DNA of 64,000 nucleotides, from contig JBJEQN010000026.1 in assembly GCA_051881775.1 (NCBI GenBank), forward strand, positions 1-64,000. The letters run 5' to 3'. Below are positions 48,601 to 57,857 of this stretch, one piece after another. The notes under the pieces were generated by a model. That model ran no database searches. It was not told the origin of the DNA and worked only from the letters and a program-made list of their open reading frames with translations. Made by a program: the position numbers and the translations under genes. The stretch comes from UMGS363 sp051881775 (lineage in GTDB: Bacteria > Bacillota > Clostridia > Oscillospirales > Ruminococcaceae). Within the stretch, counting starts at the first letter, position 1, and every line of letters begins with the position of its first letter.

Positions 48601-48994
48601 TCTCTGTAGGGGCGCACAGTGTGCGCCCGATTTGCTTACACGGAATATTAAGGGAGAACGGACATAATTCCGAATTTAATTTGTCGTGTCGCAGAAAAAT
48701 GCTCGTCGCTGCGCTCCTTACATTTTCCTGCGAGGGTAGTTTTATTTTATTGGTTAGAAATGGCGCAATTCACATAGTTGGTTCCGCAGGTTTTGTGTTA
48801 TATAACACTTTCCTCGATTCCGATTTTTTATGTGAATTGCGCCTTTTGATTCATTACTTTGCTGTTTTTAACGCAGCTTTGTGTTGTGCCTTAGTTTAGG
48901 GGATTTCGCTCTCTGCGGAGAGCGACAAGGGGCTCCTCGCCCCTTGACCCTCGCCAAAGGGACTCGTCCCTTTGGAATCCCGTTACGCTTCGCA
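48601..48994 (-). repeat. Composite palindromic repeat, half-copy 3
   Basis: Starts with the 32-bp palindrome (48601-48632), then ATAATTCCGAATTTAATTTG, the GTCGCAGAAAAAT...ATTTTCCTGCGAGGGTA hairpin, the GGCGCAATTCACAT unit (48762-48775 with 48831-48844), and the three palindromes CGCTCTC-TGCG-GAGAGCG (48907-48924), CAAGGGGC-TCCTC-GCCCCTTG (48926-48946) and CCAAAGGGAC-TC-GTCCCTTTGG (48954-48975). It matches one arm of the 822-1604 block in the same order. It ends just before the transglutaminase-like gene stop (49005). Confidence 0.88.
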
Positions 48995-49004
48995 GGCGGG
49001 GCTG

Positions 49005-51251
49005 TTATATGGTGCGCTTATTTTTCTTTTTCCTGTTTTTCTTCATAGTCTTTACTGTTCTGCGGTATTGCTCATAGGCTTTCTTCGCTTCGCCCTTTTC
49101 CGCAGGATATTCGCCGTAGCAAACTCTTTCAAAGGGACGGATGATCTCTTCCGCAGAAGAATCGGTCTTTGACATTACAAATTCCGCAAGCTGATCCGGC
49201 GTAAGGTTCTCCGCCTTTATTCCGTATATCCTGCTTATTTTATGCACAAAACGGCGGTAAACAAGGAGCAATCCCTTTTCTTCCGCAGAAAATCTTATTC
49301 TGAGCGAAAATCCCAGTTCTTCAAGCTGCGGCATAAATATTACCAACACTGCCACAAGTATTATCAGCGCCGCTGTGGTTATGCAGGTAACAAGCATTGC
49401 AAGATAATCGGTTTCGTCGTCGTTTGCTCCCCCTGTGCCTGCTGCGTCGCCTTCTCCGCTGCCTACGGTAGGCTCGTATATGGTCCAGCCTGCGCCGGGG
49501 ATATATACCTCGGGGTAAGCGTGGGCATTTTCTGTCAATATCTGATACATATTATTGCCCGTCATTTCGCCGCAGATAAAGCCTTCCGTGAAGCGAACCT
49601 TAAGTCCTGCCGCATTTGCAAGAAGACAGTAGGCTGTGGCAAAATCGGAACAGGTTCCCCTTTTGCTTTCCGTAAGGAAAAATTCGGGAGTGTCGCTTTC
49701 CTCGGGCGCTTTATAGCCAAGGTCGTAAATAAAGCCGCTGTTGTAGAAATACTGCTCTATCGCCTCCGCCTTTTCCCAATCGTAGGTAAGTCCTGCGGTT
49801 ATCTCATCGGAAATGCGCTGTATTTCATCGGAAACGACAAAGGTCTTGCGCCCCTCGGCATTTCCTGCGTCGCCCCATTCCAGACCGAACTCCTTTGCCG
49901 TTTCGTAAGCATCGGAACCCATATCTGCCGTTAAAACTATCTCCGTAAGCAGTTCGCCGAATTCATCAAAGGAAATGTTGCAAAGTCCCGAGCTTATCCA
50001 GCCGCTTTCCCTTGCATAGTCGCCGTCGTAAAAGCTTACGGAATAACCCTCCGCACCGCCGAGCCGTCCGCCGTTGGGGAAAACCTCTCCAGAATAGGTC
50101 ATTCGGCTGAAATCGTCTGTTCTGTCCGTGAAAACCGTTCCCGTTATCCTTTCGGGAGCAAGAACATACTCCGCAGGGAAATCCACCGCTTTGATTATTG
50201 CCGAATGTTCCTTATCCTCTGCGGCGGAAAGAGCGGCAAGGGCAGCTTTGTCAACATTGTCAAGAATATCCGCATCGTATTGGGTGTATGCGTCAAGAAG
50301 TGCTGAAAAGCTCTTGTATTTTGCGCCTTCCTCCCAGTCGCCGTAACCGTAGCCTTTACCGTAGCCGGAGGATACCCAGTAGCGGTTCGCCGTGTCGTAA
50401 TCGTCAAAGACCTGTATCTTGAAATACTGGGGCTTGTCCGTGCTGACAAGGTATATCAGCTTTGATTCCATATCGTTGAAATCGTCGGCGTTGCCCGAAT
50501 GGTCGGTGTAGCTGCCCGTTGTTCTGCCGTACCGTCCGCTGAAGGAAAAATAGCTTGTGAAGGTCTCGAATTTTTCGTAAAAGGGAGCTTCCTTCGGCTT
50601 GGGTATGATTATTGCAATAAGAACTACCGCAACGGCAAAGTCCGTGTACGCCGCCAAAGCCGCATTTTTGCCTGCCGACTGACGTTTTTTTACATCTCTG
50701 CTGCGATATTCACTGATATACATAAAAATATTCATAGCCGCAACAAGCACAGGAAGATAGTTCGGTATCGGCTGCGCAGCCTTGACATATATTGCAAAGG
50801 GAATAAGGCTCACAAGGGTCAGAATTGTTGCACGATAAATTATATGTGTGAAATAATATGCAACGGAGCTTATGAAAAAGCTGAACATTACCGTAAAGCT
50901 GATAATGAACGGGGGTATCGTTTCAATAGTGGCGCCGCCCGTCATGAACCACTCGGCAAAATCTATCCTGTTGGGAACGGGACCCAGCAGAACATTCACC
51001 GCCGCAAGGAGTACGATCATCAATGCGATGTAAACGGGTATACCCAGCTTCCTGTGAACGTTGATAAAGTCGTAAATACGGAAAAATATCAGGGTCAGCA
51101 GGGCGGTGAGCAGTGTATAAACGTTAAAAATATTTCCGAGATAAAGTGTTTCAGCCGCAGCTGCCGTCAGCACCGAAAAAAGGAACGGCAAAGCCTTGCG
51201 GCTCATATTCTGCACGCTGAAAAAAGCCGTGCTTTCTTTGGCTTCTGTCAT
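49005..51251 (-). CDS. Membrane protein with transglutaminase-like domain (TgpA-like)
   Basis: A 748-residue protein. About six N-terminal transmembrane helices (residues 15-210), a large extracytoplasmic part with a transglutaminase-like core carrying Cys in KRGTCSDFATAYCLLANAAG, His in ENAHAYPEVYI and an acidic residue in WTIYEPTVG (Glu where Asp is common), one further helix (about 615-640, YLAMLVTCITTAALIILVAV) and a C-terminal domain of about 100 residues (DUF4129-like position). Together with MoxR and DUF58 it forms a widespread operon for cell-envelope or protease-like modification. Last gene of the set. Confidence 0.88.
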   Translation of the reverse strand: MTEAKESTAFFSVQNMSRKALPFLFSVLTAAAAETLYLGNIFNVYTLLTALLTLIFFRIYDFINVHRKLGIPVYIALMIVLLAAVNVLLGPVPNRIDFAEWFMTGGATIETIPPFIISFTVMFSFFISSVAYYFTHIIYRATILTLVSLIPFAIYVKAAQPIPNYLPVLVAAMNIFMYISEYRSRDVKKRQSAGKNAALAAYTDFAVAVVLIAIIIPKPKEAPFYEKFETFTSYFSFSGRYGRTTGSYTDHSGNADDFNDMESKLIYLVSTDKPQYFKIQVFDDYDTANRYWVSSGYGKGYGYGDWEEGAKYKSFSALLDAYTQYDADILDNVDKAALAALSAAEDKEHSAIIKAVDFPAEYVLAPERITGTVFTDRTDDFSRMTYSGEVFPNGGRLGGAEGYSVSFYDGDYARESGWISSGLCNISFDEFGELLTEIVLTADMGSDAYETAKEFGLEWGDAGNAEGRKTFVVSDEIQRISDEITAGLTYDWEKAEAIEQYFYNSGFIYDLGYKAPEESDTPEFFLTESKRGTCSDFATAYCLLANAAGLKVRFTEGFICGEMTGNNMYQILTENAHAYPEVYIPGAGWTIYEPTVGSGEGDAAGTGGANDDETDYLAMLVTCITTAALIILVAVLVIFMPQLEELGFSLRIRFSAEEKGLLLVYRRFVHKISRIYGIKAENLTPDQLAEFVMSKTDSSAEEIIRPFERVCYGEYPAEKGEAKKAYEQYRRTVKTMKKNRKKKNKRTI

Positions 51252-51266
51252 TCCTTACGCTCCTTT

Positions 51267-52481
51267 TTATGAAATAAGCTCTGCGGTGAAGTCCGACCCG
51301 ATCATCCAGTAGGGCGGCTCAAACACGCCGCTTTCTCCTGCGATAACAGCCGTTATCTCCGTTCCGCTGCGGCGCAGTTCCTCAGCTTCTGCGGCAAGTA
51401 CAGCATCGGGGCAAGGTGTGAAAAGCATTATCCCTCCCGATTTTCCCCTTTCCGCAAGCTCCCCACGGGGTATGCGGGCAGCCGCTTTTTCCGCAGGCAG
51501 GAATTCATATTCCGCAAAAGCCGTCTGCAATGCGGAAATATCTCCCGGGTCGGTTATATCAAAGGGAACAAAGCCGTCCTTTGAGTTATACCATACCGTA
51601 GATTCAAAGCCAAGGCGGAAAAGTGAGAAAGCAACTGCAAGCAAGCCCTCAACGGCTCTTTCGTTGAACGCTCTGCCGCCGCCTGCGCTGTCAAGGACTA
51701 TCATCTGCTGCATTGCCTCTATCTCATCGTCAAGACGCACCATATAAACGTCCTTTTTTGAGGACAGCTTCCAGTTTATCCTGCGGACAGGGTCGCCCTC
51801 GGAATATTCCCTGTGAGTATATCCGGGCATTCCGCCGAAAAGGTTAAGCCCGTCGTTTTCCTTGGTGTCCTCGCTTTCATCGGAAAAGCGTATAGTATCC
51901 GCAGCGCTTCGTACAAGGGGCATATCGGAGGGCACATCGGGAATGTCGGGAAAGACCTTTACCTTTTCGGAATAGCGGTGTTCTCCCGTTTCCTTATATA
52001 AGGGAAGAGAAAAAAAGTGCAGGAAATCCTCAATTCGGATTTTTTCTATCCCTATCTGCGCAGGACCCCACATTTCCGCCTTAAAGCTCACCTCAAACTC
52101 CGTTTCGCTTCTTGGGGAAACTCCCGCTGTGTATTCCCTGCCGCCCGATATGCTGAAGCCCTCACATTCCGTAAGCCTTATTACGACCGCAGGAACGGGG
52201 AACAGACTTTTGTTCCTTATTTTTATTTTAAACGAGAATTCTTCGTTCTTATAGACCGTATTGCCGCTTGTTTCTGCGGAAATTTCCAGCTTTTTGCCAA
52301 GATATACTGCCAGCGTTACCAAAGCGGAAAATACGGGAGCCGCCGCAAGGGTCATAAAGAATATCCAGCCTGTGTACGCCGACATATAAAGTGCAAAGAA
52401 AAGGCAAAATCCCATTGCCGCAAGATAGCCGGCTATACGCAGGAACATTGCCGCAGCTTTGCTCTGCCTGTGTTTTTTCAT
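51267..52481 (-). CDS. DUF58-domain membrane protein
   Basis: A 404-residue protein with two N-terminal transmembrane helices (about 12-50), a beta-domain (about 60-200), and the DUF58 signature REYSEGDPVRRINWKLSSKKD (split here: REYSEGDPVRRINWK then LSSKKD) followed by a vWA-like region. Partner of MoxR. ATG at 52481 has GGGGTG upstream and begins 17 nt beyond the moxR stop. Function is an inferred MoxR-linked assembly role. Confidence 0.88.
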   Translation of the reverse strand: MKKHRQSKAAAMFLRIAGYLAAMGFCLFFALYMSAYTGWIFFMTLAAAPVFSALVTLAVYLGKKLEISAETSGNTVYKNEEFSFKIKIRNKSLFPVPAVVIRLTECEGFSISGGREYTAGVSPRSETEFEVSFKAEMWGPAQIGIEKIRIEDFLHFFSLPLYKETGEHRYSEKVKVFPDIPDVPSDMPLVRSAADTIRFSDESEDTKENDGLNLFGGMPGYTHREYSEGDPVRRINWKLSSKKDVYMVRLDDEIEAMQQMIVLDSAGGGRAFNERAVEGLLAVAFSLFRLGFESTVWYNSKDGFVPFDITDPGDISALQTAFAEYEFLPAEKAAARIPRGELAERGKSGGIMLFTPCPDAVLAAEAEELRRSGTEITAVIAGESGVFEPPYWMIGSDFTAELIS

Positions 52482-52497
52482 AAGCGCAGCACCCCGT

Positions 52498-53427
52498 TTA
52501 TTCGGTAGGTACGGCAGTATCGGCAACCGCCTTTTCAATAGCCGCTTCCGCCGTTCCGAGTGCCGCCTTGCCCTTGGGAGAAAGCATTATCCTGTGGGAA
52601 AGCACGGACACGGCACAGTTCCTTACATCATCGGGAGTTATATAATCCCTTTCGTCAATGAACGCCAGAGCCTTTGCCGCCTTGTAAAGCGCAATGCTTC
52701 CTCTGGGGCTTACTCCAAGCTTTATGTTTTCGCTGTTTCTTGTAGCCGCAGCGATAGCAACGATGTAATTCTTAACGCTTTCCGCCGCTCTTACCTTTTT
52801 TACCTCGTCCTGAAGTGCGGCGATGTCGTCCAACGAAAGCACAGGCTTTATCTTTGCAACGGGATTCTCAAACTCGTTTCTTTCAAGAATGCCCGTTTCC
52901 TCCGCTGCTGTGGGATAACCCATGCTTATTTTCATTGCAAATCTGTCCATCTGAGCTTCGGGCAGGTGGTATGTTCCGTAGGTCTCAACGGGGTTCTGTG
53001 TGGCAAGCACCATAAAGGGACGGGGCAGGATGTGGGTCTTGCCGTCAATGCTGACCTGCCGCTCCTCCATTACTTCAAGCAGAGAGGACTGCGCCTTGGG
53101 CGAGGCTCTGTTTATCTCGTCCGCAAGGAGAAAATTGCAGAATGCAGCGCCCTTTTTGTATTCAAGCTCTCCCGTCTGACGGTCAAGCATGGAAAAACCC
53201 GTAATGTCCGAGGGCATTATGTCGGGGGTAAGCTGTATACGGCTGAACACACCGTCAACGGAGCGTGAAAGTGCCGCCGCAAGCTGTGTTTTGCCCACGC
53301 CGGGAACGTCCTCGATAAGAACGTGTCCCTCCATAAGCAAAGCGGTGACGGTCTGTATTATGACCTCCCGTTTTCCTATAATGACCTTTTCAATATTGTC
53401 GATAAGTGCGGATATACGCTTGTCCAT
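52498..53427 (-). CDS. MoxR-family AAA+ ATPase
   Basis: A 309-residue ATPase. Walker A EDVPGVGKTQLAAAL (about 38-52), Walker B LADEINRASPKAQSSLLEVMEE, sensor and Arg-finger regions and C-terminal helical lid (GVSPRGSIALYKAAKA) fit MoxR. Proposed chaperone of metal or vWA-domain proteins. AAGGAGAAAAGC precedes ATG. First gene of the MoxR-DUF58-transglutaminase operon, all on the minus strand. Confidence 0.93.
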   Translation of the reverse strand: MDKRISALIDNIEKVIIGKREVIIQTVTALLMEGHVLIEDVPGVGKTQLAAALSRSVDGVFSRIQLTPDIMPSDITGFSMLDRQTGELEYKKGAAFCNFLLADEINRASPKAQSSLLEVMEERQVSIDGKTHILPRPFMVLATQNPVETYGTYHLPEAQMDRFAMKISMGYPTAAEETGILERNEFENPVAKIKPVLSLDDIAALQDEVKKVRAAESVKNYIVAIAAATRNSENIKLGVSPRGSIALYKAAKALAFIDERDYITPDDVRNCAVSVLSHRIMLSPKGKAALGTAEAAIEKAVADTAVPTE

Positions 53428-53499
53428 AGCTTTTCTCCTTGATGTTTTTATTATAATTATATCCCGATAAGAACGTACTAAACCTTGCTGTTCAAATTA

Positions 53500-53532
53500 T
53501 GCCGCCGGTAATAGCCAAATTTTCCGGCGGCA
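53500..53532. terminator. Hairpin between the LRR gene and moxR
   Basis: TGCCGCCGG (53500-53508) pairs with CCGGCGGCA (53524-53532). It lies just after the LRR gene stop (minus strand). The U-tract is poor (ATAATTTG), so terminator strength is unclear. Confidence 0.6.
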
Positions 53533-53536
53533 CAGC

Positions 53537-54730
53537 TTACTTATCCGATTTTTTCCTACTCATAACAAGTATAGTCGCAAGAACAGCAATTATCGCCGCC
53601 ATTACTGCAATTGCAACGGTAACTCCAACGCTCAGACCGCCGGATGCCGAGGCAGGCGCAGCTTCTTCCGTTACAGCAGTTGTTTCGGCAGCTGTTGTTT
53701 CTTCGGACGCTTCTTCGGCGCTTTCATTTGCAGCTTTTGTTTCCTGTTCGTCCTCAGAAACGGGAGCAGCGCCGTCGGTCGCAGCCGTTTCTTCCGTTTC
53801 GGCAGGAACTTCCTCGGGAGCAGGATATTCACCCGTAAGGTCCTCTGCCACCTTGACATTGTTTATCTCCCAGGAAGAAAAGCTGTCTGCACAGCCGTCA
53901 TAAACGTGTATAGTTGCTCCAAGGTTGAGAAATGCTCCCGAGCCGCCCAGTGCAGGCGCATTTTCCGAGTAAACATAAATATCCTTAAGGTTTCCGCAGT
54001 CGGCAAATGCGCCGTCCCCTACCGATGTTACAGCAGGTCCGATAATGATCTCGGAAAATCCGCACTTGCTGAATGTATAAGGCAGAATTTCCGTAACCTT
54101 TGAGGGAATGGTGAAGGAAGTTATAGACTTGCAGTCTCTGAAAGCGCCCTCGCCGATGTAAGTAACGTTTTCGGTAACTGGTATCTCCGCAAGAGCCTCG
54201 CAGGCTTCAAATGCGTAGTCTCCGATGCTGTTTACGGAGGTGGGCATATTTATCTTTTCAAGCTTTCTGTTGCCTGAAAAAGCACTTTTGCCGATTTCGG
54301 TCGTGTTCTTGGGCAGGCTTATGTATGTGAGCTGATTTCTTGAAGGCAAAGCGCTGTCTGGTATCTTTCCGTCCTTTGTTTCCGTGCCTGCAAGCTCGAT
54401 GAATTCAAGGTTAGGTATTGCTGTAAGAGCGTTCCAGTCCTCCGCCGCCATTGTTCCGCTGAGAACGGCTATTTTTGTTATAAAATTATAGTCCGTGCCG
54501 TCAGCAGCTTCGCTTATGGCTTTGTCCAGCTTGCCCGTTTCAAACTCGGCTACCGTAAGGGCGGAGTTATCCTCCTCTGCATAGGCTCTCAGCGCCGAGC
54601 TTATGGGCAGGGTAAGTATTCCTATTGCAAGTGCAGCAGCCAGCACCAGCATTGTTATCCTCATGCCGAGATTGCGCTTTTTCTGACGGTTTTCCGTTTG
54701 TGCAGATGGTTTTTTGTTGTTTTTTGGCAT
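53537..54730 (-). CDS. LRR_5 (BspA-like) surface protein with C-terminal anchor
   Basis: A 397-residue protein. An N-terminal signal-anchor-like segment (MRITMLVLAAALAIGILTLP, about 23-42), leucine-rich LRR_5 repeats (about 130-290; LTYISLPKNTTEIGKSAFSG, KINMPTSVNSIGDYAFEAC, SFTIPSKVTEILPYTFSKC), a Glu/Ala/Thr-rich stalk and a C-terminal transmembrane helix (about 372-391) followed by RKKSDK, so it is likely held on the outer face. AAAGGAGA precedes ATG. It lies 23 bp after the DUF1444-like gene, transcribed in the same direction. Confidence 0.85.
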   Translation of the reverse strand: MPKNNKKPSAQTENRQKKRNLGMRITMLVLAAALAIGILTLPISSALRAYAEEDNSALTVAEFETGKLDKAISEAADGTDYNFITKIAVLSGTMAAEDWNALTAIPNLEFIELAGTETKDGKIPDSALPSRNQLTYISLPKNTTEIGKSAFSGNRKLEKINMPTSVNSIGDYAFEACEALAEIPVTENVTYIGEGAFRDCKSITSFTIPSKVTEILPYTFSKCGFSEIIIGPAVTSVGDGAFADCGNLKDIYVYSENAPALGGSGAFLNLGATIHVYDGCADSFSSWEINNVKVAEDLTGEYPAPEEVPAETEETAATDGAAPVSEDEQETKAANESAEEASEETTAAETTAVTEEAAPASASGGLSVGVTVAIAVMAAIIAVLATILVMSRKKSDK

Positions 54731-54753
54731 AGTTATTCAGTCTCCTTTGTATG

Positions 54754-55608
54754 TTATGTAATGCTTCTTCCTGCTTCCGAGGGCTCGGGCTTATCCCTTA
54801 CCGCAAAACGTCCTGCTATCTGTATGTTGTCGGGGGTAAAGAGCATAACGTCTGTAGTAAGTGGATATGCCGACTTTTTATATTCCTTTATTATGACCTT
54901 TCCAAGCCTTTCAAGCACGTTGTTGGTTATATTTCCAAGTATGAGCAGGCTTTCTCTTGAAGGGGCAACTACAAGGAACTTGGGTCCCATAGTCTTACCC
55001 ACAACTCTGCGGAAATCGCTGCACATCATGAGCGACACCGCCAGATGCTTGCAGGGCAGTTCAAACTCCATTACCTTTATGCCGTCCGATATTTCCGATT
55101 CCTTTATCTCAGCCTTGCTTAAAAGGCGGCACATATTCCTGTCCGCAACGGAGAAAAGCACCTCTCTCGGAACAGCCCACTGCTTCATGGCACTTTCGGG
55201 GAGAATATCAAGCTCCTCGTCGTCGGCTGTGCAGACCATTACCTTTTTCAGCCCGTCCACAAAGTCTGCGGTTATCATATCGCCCTTAACGTCACGCTCT
55301 CTCATTACAACGCAGCGCAGAAAGGATTGGCAGTTTGTAAACGAACCCATGCGGCTGTTCATATCGCAGCGCTTTTCAACGTGCCGCACCAGTTCCTCCA
55401 GCTTTTCTTCGGAAGCGTTTCCACTTTCATATTCCCTGCGAAGCTCCGTAAGATCCATTTTTATAGCAGTGCTTCCGTCGGTAATGTCGTAAACGCTGCC
55501 GTTTCTTCCTGCAACGGTAAAATTGCGGCGTTTCAGGGCGTTCCTCAGGTCGGCGTCAAATTTATCCTTGTTAAACACTCCGCCAAGTCTTTCCATTAAC
55601 CCGTTCAA
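54754..55608 (-). CDS. DUF1444/YtpQ-like protein
   Basis: A 284-residue soluble protein. Resembles the YtpQ (DUF1444/UPF0354) family: an N-terminal ~100 residues with FDADLRNALKRRNF, then MITADFVDGLKKVMVCTADD, ILPESAMKQWAVPREVLFSVADRN and LFTPDNIQIAGRFAV. No catalytic motif. Initiates with TTG at 55608, since AGAGGTG lies 7 nt upstream; the next in-frame ATG (four codons later) is too far. First gene before the LRR surface protein. Function unknown. Confidence 0.65.
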   Translation of the reverse strand: MNGLMERLGGVFNKDKFDADLRNALKRRNFTVAGRNGSVYDITDGSTAIKMDLTELRREYESGNASEEKLEELVRHVEKRCDMNSRMGSFTNCQSFLRCVVMRERDVKGDMITADFVDGLKKVMVCTADDEELDILPESAMKQWAVPREVLFSVADRNMCRLLSKAEIKESEISDGIKVMEFELPCKHLAVSLMMCSDFRRVVGKTMGPKFLVVAPSRESLLILGNITNNVLERLGKVIIKEYKKSAYPLTTDVMLFTPDNIQIAGRFAVRDKPEPSEAGRSIT

Positions 55609-55690
55609 GCAAAAGCACCTCTTTTCTTCTAAAATAAATGACAGAAATATTATATCACATTTTCCTTTATTTGTACAGAGATTATTTTAA

Positions 55691-55860
55691 TTCGGAATGC
55701 GTAATTCGGAATTATAGCTTATGCAGGATATAATTTATGTAGGGAACGGGTTTCCCGTCCCGTTTGCGCCGGATTTGGATAAAACGGGACGGGAGACCCG
55801 TCCCCTACATAATTTTAATGGATCGCCCATAATTCCGCATTCCGAATTCCTAATTCCGAA
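55691..55860. repeat. Inverted repeat with GTAGGG(A)ACGGG palindromes and ATTCCGAATT arms
   Basis: Left arm ATTCGGAATGCGTAATTCGGAATTAT and GTAGGGAACGGGTTTCCCGTCCCG; right arm CGGGACGGGAGACCCGTCCC followed by CTAC and ATAATTCCGCATTCCGAATT followed by CCTAATTCCGAAT. The arms face each other across about 22 bp. The right end overlaps the last codons of recQ (stop at 55850). Confidence 0.85.
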
Positions 55861-57838
55861 TTTTTATAAGTCCCAGTTTGTTAAGCCGCACACGGATATC
55901 GTCGGGGCTTCTGCCGTGGGCTTCGCTCATGGACATAATGGAAAGACCGATCTTGTAGTCGTGGCGCAGCTTTTCGTCTTCTTTTTCTGTCCAGCGGTGG
56001 TCTTCCTTGGCTTTTTGGGCATAATCGTTTATGACTTCAAGGAAAGCCTTGCCGTAAAGCTCGCATTTTTTCCGTCCCACGCCGGAAATACCGAGAAATT
56101 CAGCTTCGTCCTCCGGCAGCTTCCTGCACATATCACGGAGTGAAGCGTCCGTAAAGATAATGTATGCAGGAACGCCCTCCCTGTCGGCAAGCTTCTTCCG
56201 CAGCGCTTTAAGGCTGTCAAGCAGCTCTGCATCCACAGGTGCAAGGGCTTCTTTTTCCTTTGGAACGGCAGCCTTCCGCTCCTTTGGCAGCTTCATTTCT
56301 ATTTTCAGCTTTTCCTTTATTACCGCCGCCGTGTTTTCGGTAACGGTCAGAACGGGGTAATCTCCGCTTGTTACCCCGAGATAATTCTTCTCCACAAGAA
56401 AATCTATAACGGCTCTTATGCGGTGCATGGGTACGTCCGCCATTATGCCGTAGGTAGTCAGCCTGTCATACCCCATACGGGTCAGCTTTTCCGACTTTGA
56501 GCCGTGAAGAATGTCCGCAATGGTAGATTTGCCCACGCTTCTGCCGTTCATATTGTAGACCCTGTAAACGCAGGATATTATTTTCTGCGCTTCAACGGTT
56601 ATATCCGCTGTTTCAAAGCTGGTGCAGCAGTTGGAGCAGTGTCCGCAGAAATGCTGAGGCTTTTCACCGAAGTATTTAAGGATAAAGCCTCGCAGGCAAT
56701 CGGTGGTGGTGCTATAGAAGGTCATCTGTGAAAGCCTGTCAAGGTCACGCTTTTTCAGTTCGGAACGCAGCTTCGGGTCAAGCTCCTCGTTTTCCTCGCC
56801 GGAATTTTCTATAAGGAACTTATTTGTAACAACGTCCTGTCCGCTGTAAAGAAGTATGCAGGAAGCAGGTTCGCCGTCACGTCCTGCACGTCCTGCCTCC
56901 TGATAGTAGCCTTCAAGGTTCTTTGGCATATTGTAATGCACCACAAGGGAAACGTTGGATTTGTCGATACCCATTCCGAAGGCGTTTGTTGCCACCATTA
57001 TATTTTTGCGGTCGTAGATAAAATCGTCCTGGTTCGTGTGGCGCTCGGCGTCGGAAAGACCTGCGTGGTATCTCGTTGCGGCAAAGCCCCTGTCCTCAAG
57101 CTCCTGACACACTGCTTCAACGTTTTTCCTTGTAAGACAGTACACAATGCAGCACTTGTCCTTGTTTTCGTTAAGTATATTGATAAGAGCCTCCAGCTTT
57201 TTCGCAGGACGGCGCACTTCAAAGTAAAGATTCTGACGGTCAAAGCCGGTTGTTATGACAAAGGGGTCGTTAAGCCGCAGAATAGCCGCAATATCCGCCC
57301 TTACCTCCGCCGTAGCCGTTGCCGTAAAGGCGCTTACAATGGGGCGGTAGGAAAGACGGCTTATAAACTCGGTTATTTTAAGGTAGCTGGGTCGGAAATC
57401 CTGTCCCCACTGTGAAACGCAGTGCGCCTCGTCCACCGTTACCATAGCTATCCTGCTTCTTTCCGCAAAGGCTATGAATTCGTCGGTAACGAGCCGCTCG
57501 GGGGCAACGTAAATTATCTTGTACGCCCCGTTTGAAGCACGGCGGAACACTTCAAGATACTGGCTGTATGTAAGAGAGCTGTTTATGAACGCCGCAGGCA
57601 CTCCCGACTGCACAAGCGCCTCCACCTGGTCTTTCATAAGGGAAATAAGGGGTGATATAACTATGGTTATGCCGTCAAGAAGCATTGCAGGCACCTGATA
57701 GCAGACAGATTTTCCTGCGCCTGTGGGCATTATGCCTAAAACATCTCTTCCGCTTAAAATATTGTCGATTATCTCGGACTGACCGCTGCGGAACTCGGTG
57801 TGTCCGAAATATTGCTTCAGAACTTCAATTTTATCCAT
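55850..57838 (-). CDS. recQ: ATP-dependent DNA helicase RecQ
   Basis: A 662-residue 3'-5' helicase for recombination and fork repair. DEAD-like core: Walker A MPTGAGKSVCYQVPA (about 36-50), DEAH-type VDEAHCVSQWGQDFRP, motif VI QEAGRAGRDG; RQC zinc site with CGHCSNCC; HRDC domain (about 525-595). C-terminal helical region follows. The last codons (ending K-I-R-N-stop) run into an ATTCGGAATTAG repeat, so its tail is repeat-derived. Followed 19 bp downstream (5' side) by nth, possibly one transcript. Confidence 0.96.
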   Translation of the reverse strand: MDKIEVLKQYFGHTEFRSGQSEIIDNILSGRDVLGIMPTGAGKSVCYQVPAMLLDGITIVISPLISLMKDQVEALVQSGVPAAFINSSLTYSQYLEVFRRASNGAYKIIYVAPERLVTDEFIAFAERSRIAMVTVDEAHCVSQWGQDFRPSYLKITEFISRLSYRPIVSAFTATATAEVRADIAAILRLNDPFVITTGFDRQNLYFEVRRPAKKLEALINILNENKDKCCIVYCLTRKNVEAVCQELEDRGFAATRYHAGLSDAERHTNQDDFIYDRKNIMVATNAFGMGIDKSNVSLVVHYNMPKNLEGYYQEAGRAGRDGEPASCILLYSGQDVVTNKFLIENSGEENEELDPKLRSELKKRDLDRLSQMTFYSTTTDCLRGFILKYFGEKPQHFCGHCSNCCTSFETADITVEAQKIISCVYRVYNMNGRSVGKSTIADILHGSKSEKLTRMGYDRLTTYGIMADVPMHRIRAVIDFLVEKNYLGVTSGDYPVLTVTENTAAVIKEKLKIEMKLPKERKAAVPKEKEALAPVDAELLDSLKALRKKLADREGVPAYIIFTDASLRDMCRKLPEDEAEFLGISGVGRKKCELYGKAFLEVINDYAQKAKEDHRWTEKEDEKLRHDYKIGLSIMSMSEAHGRSPDDIRVRLNKLGLIKIRN

Positions 57839-57857
57839 TAAAACAACGAACCTATCT

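Noticed and set aside
48049..48899. Open frames of 60-110 codons in the ClpC-transglutaminase gap
   Set aside because: They translate repeat modules in arbitrary frames, with no ribosome binding sites.
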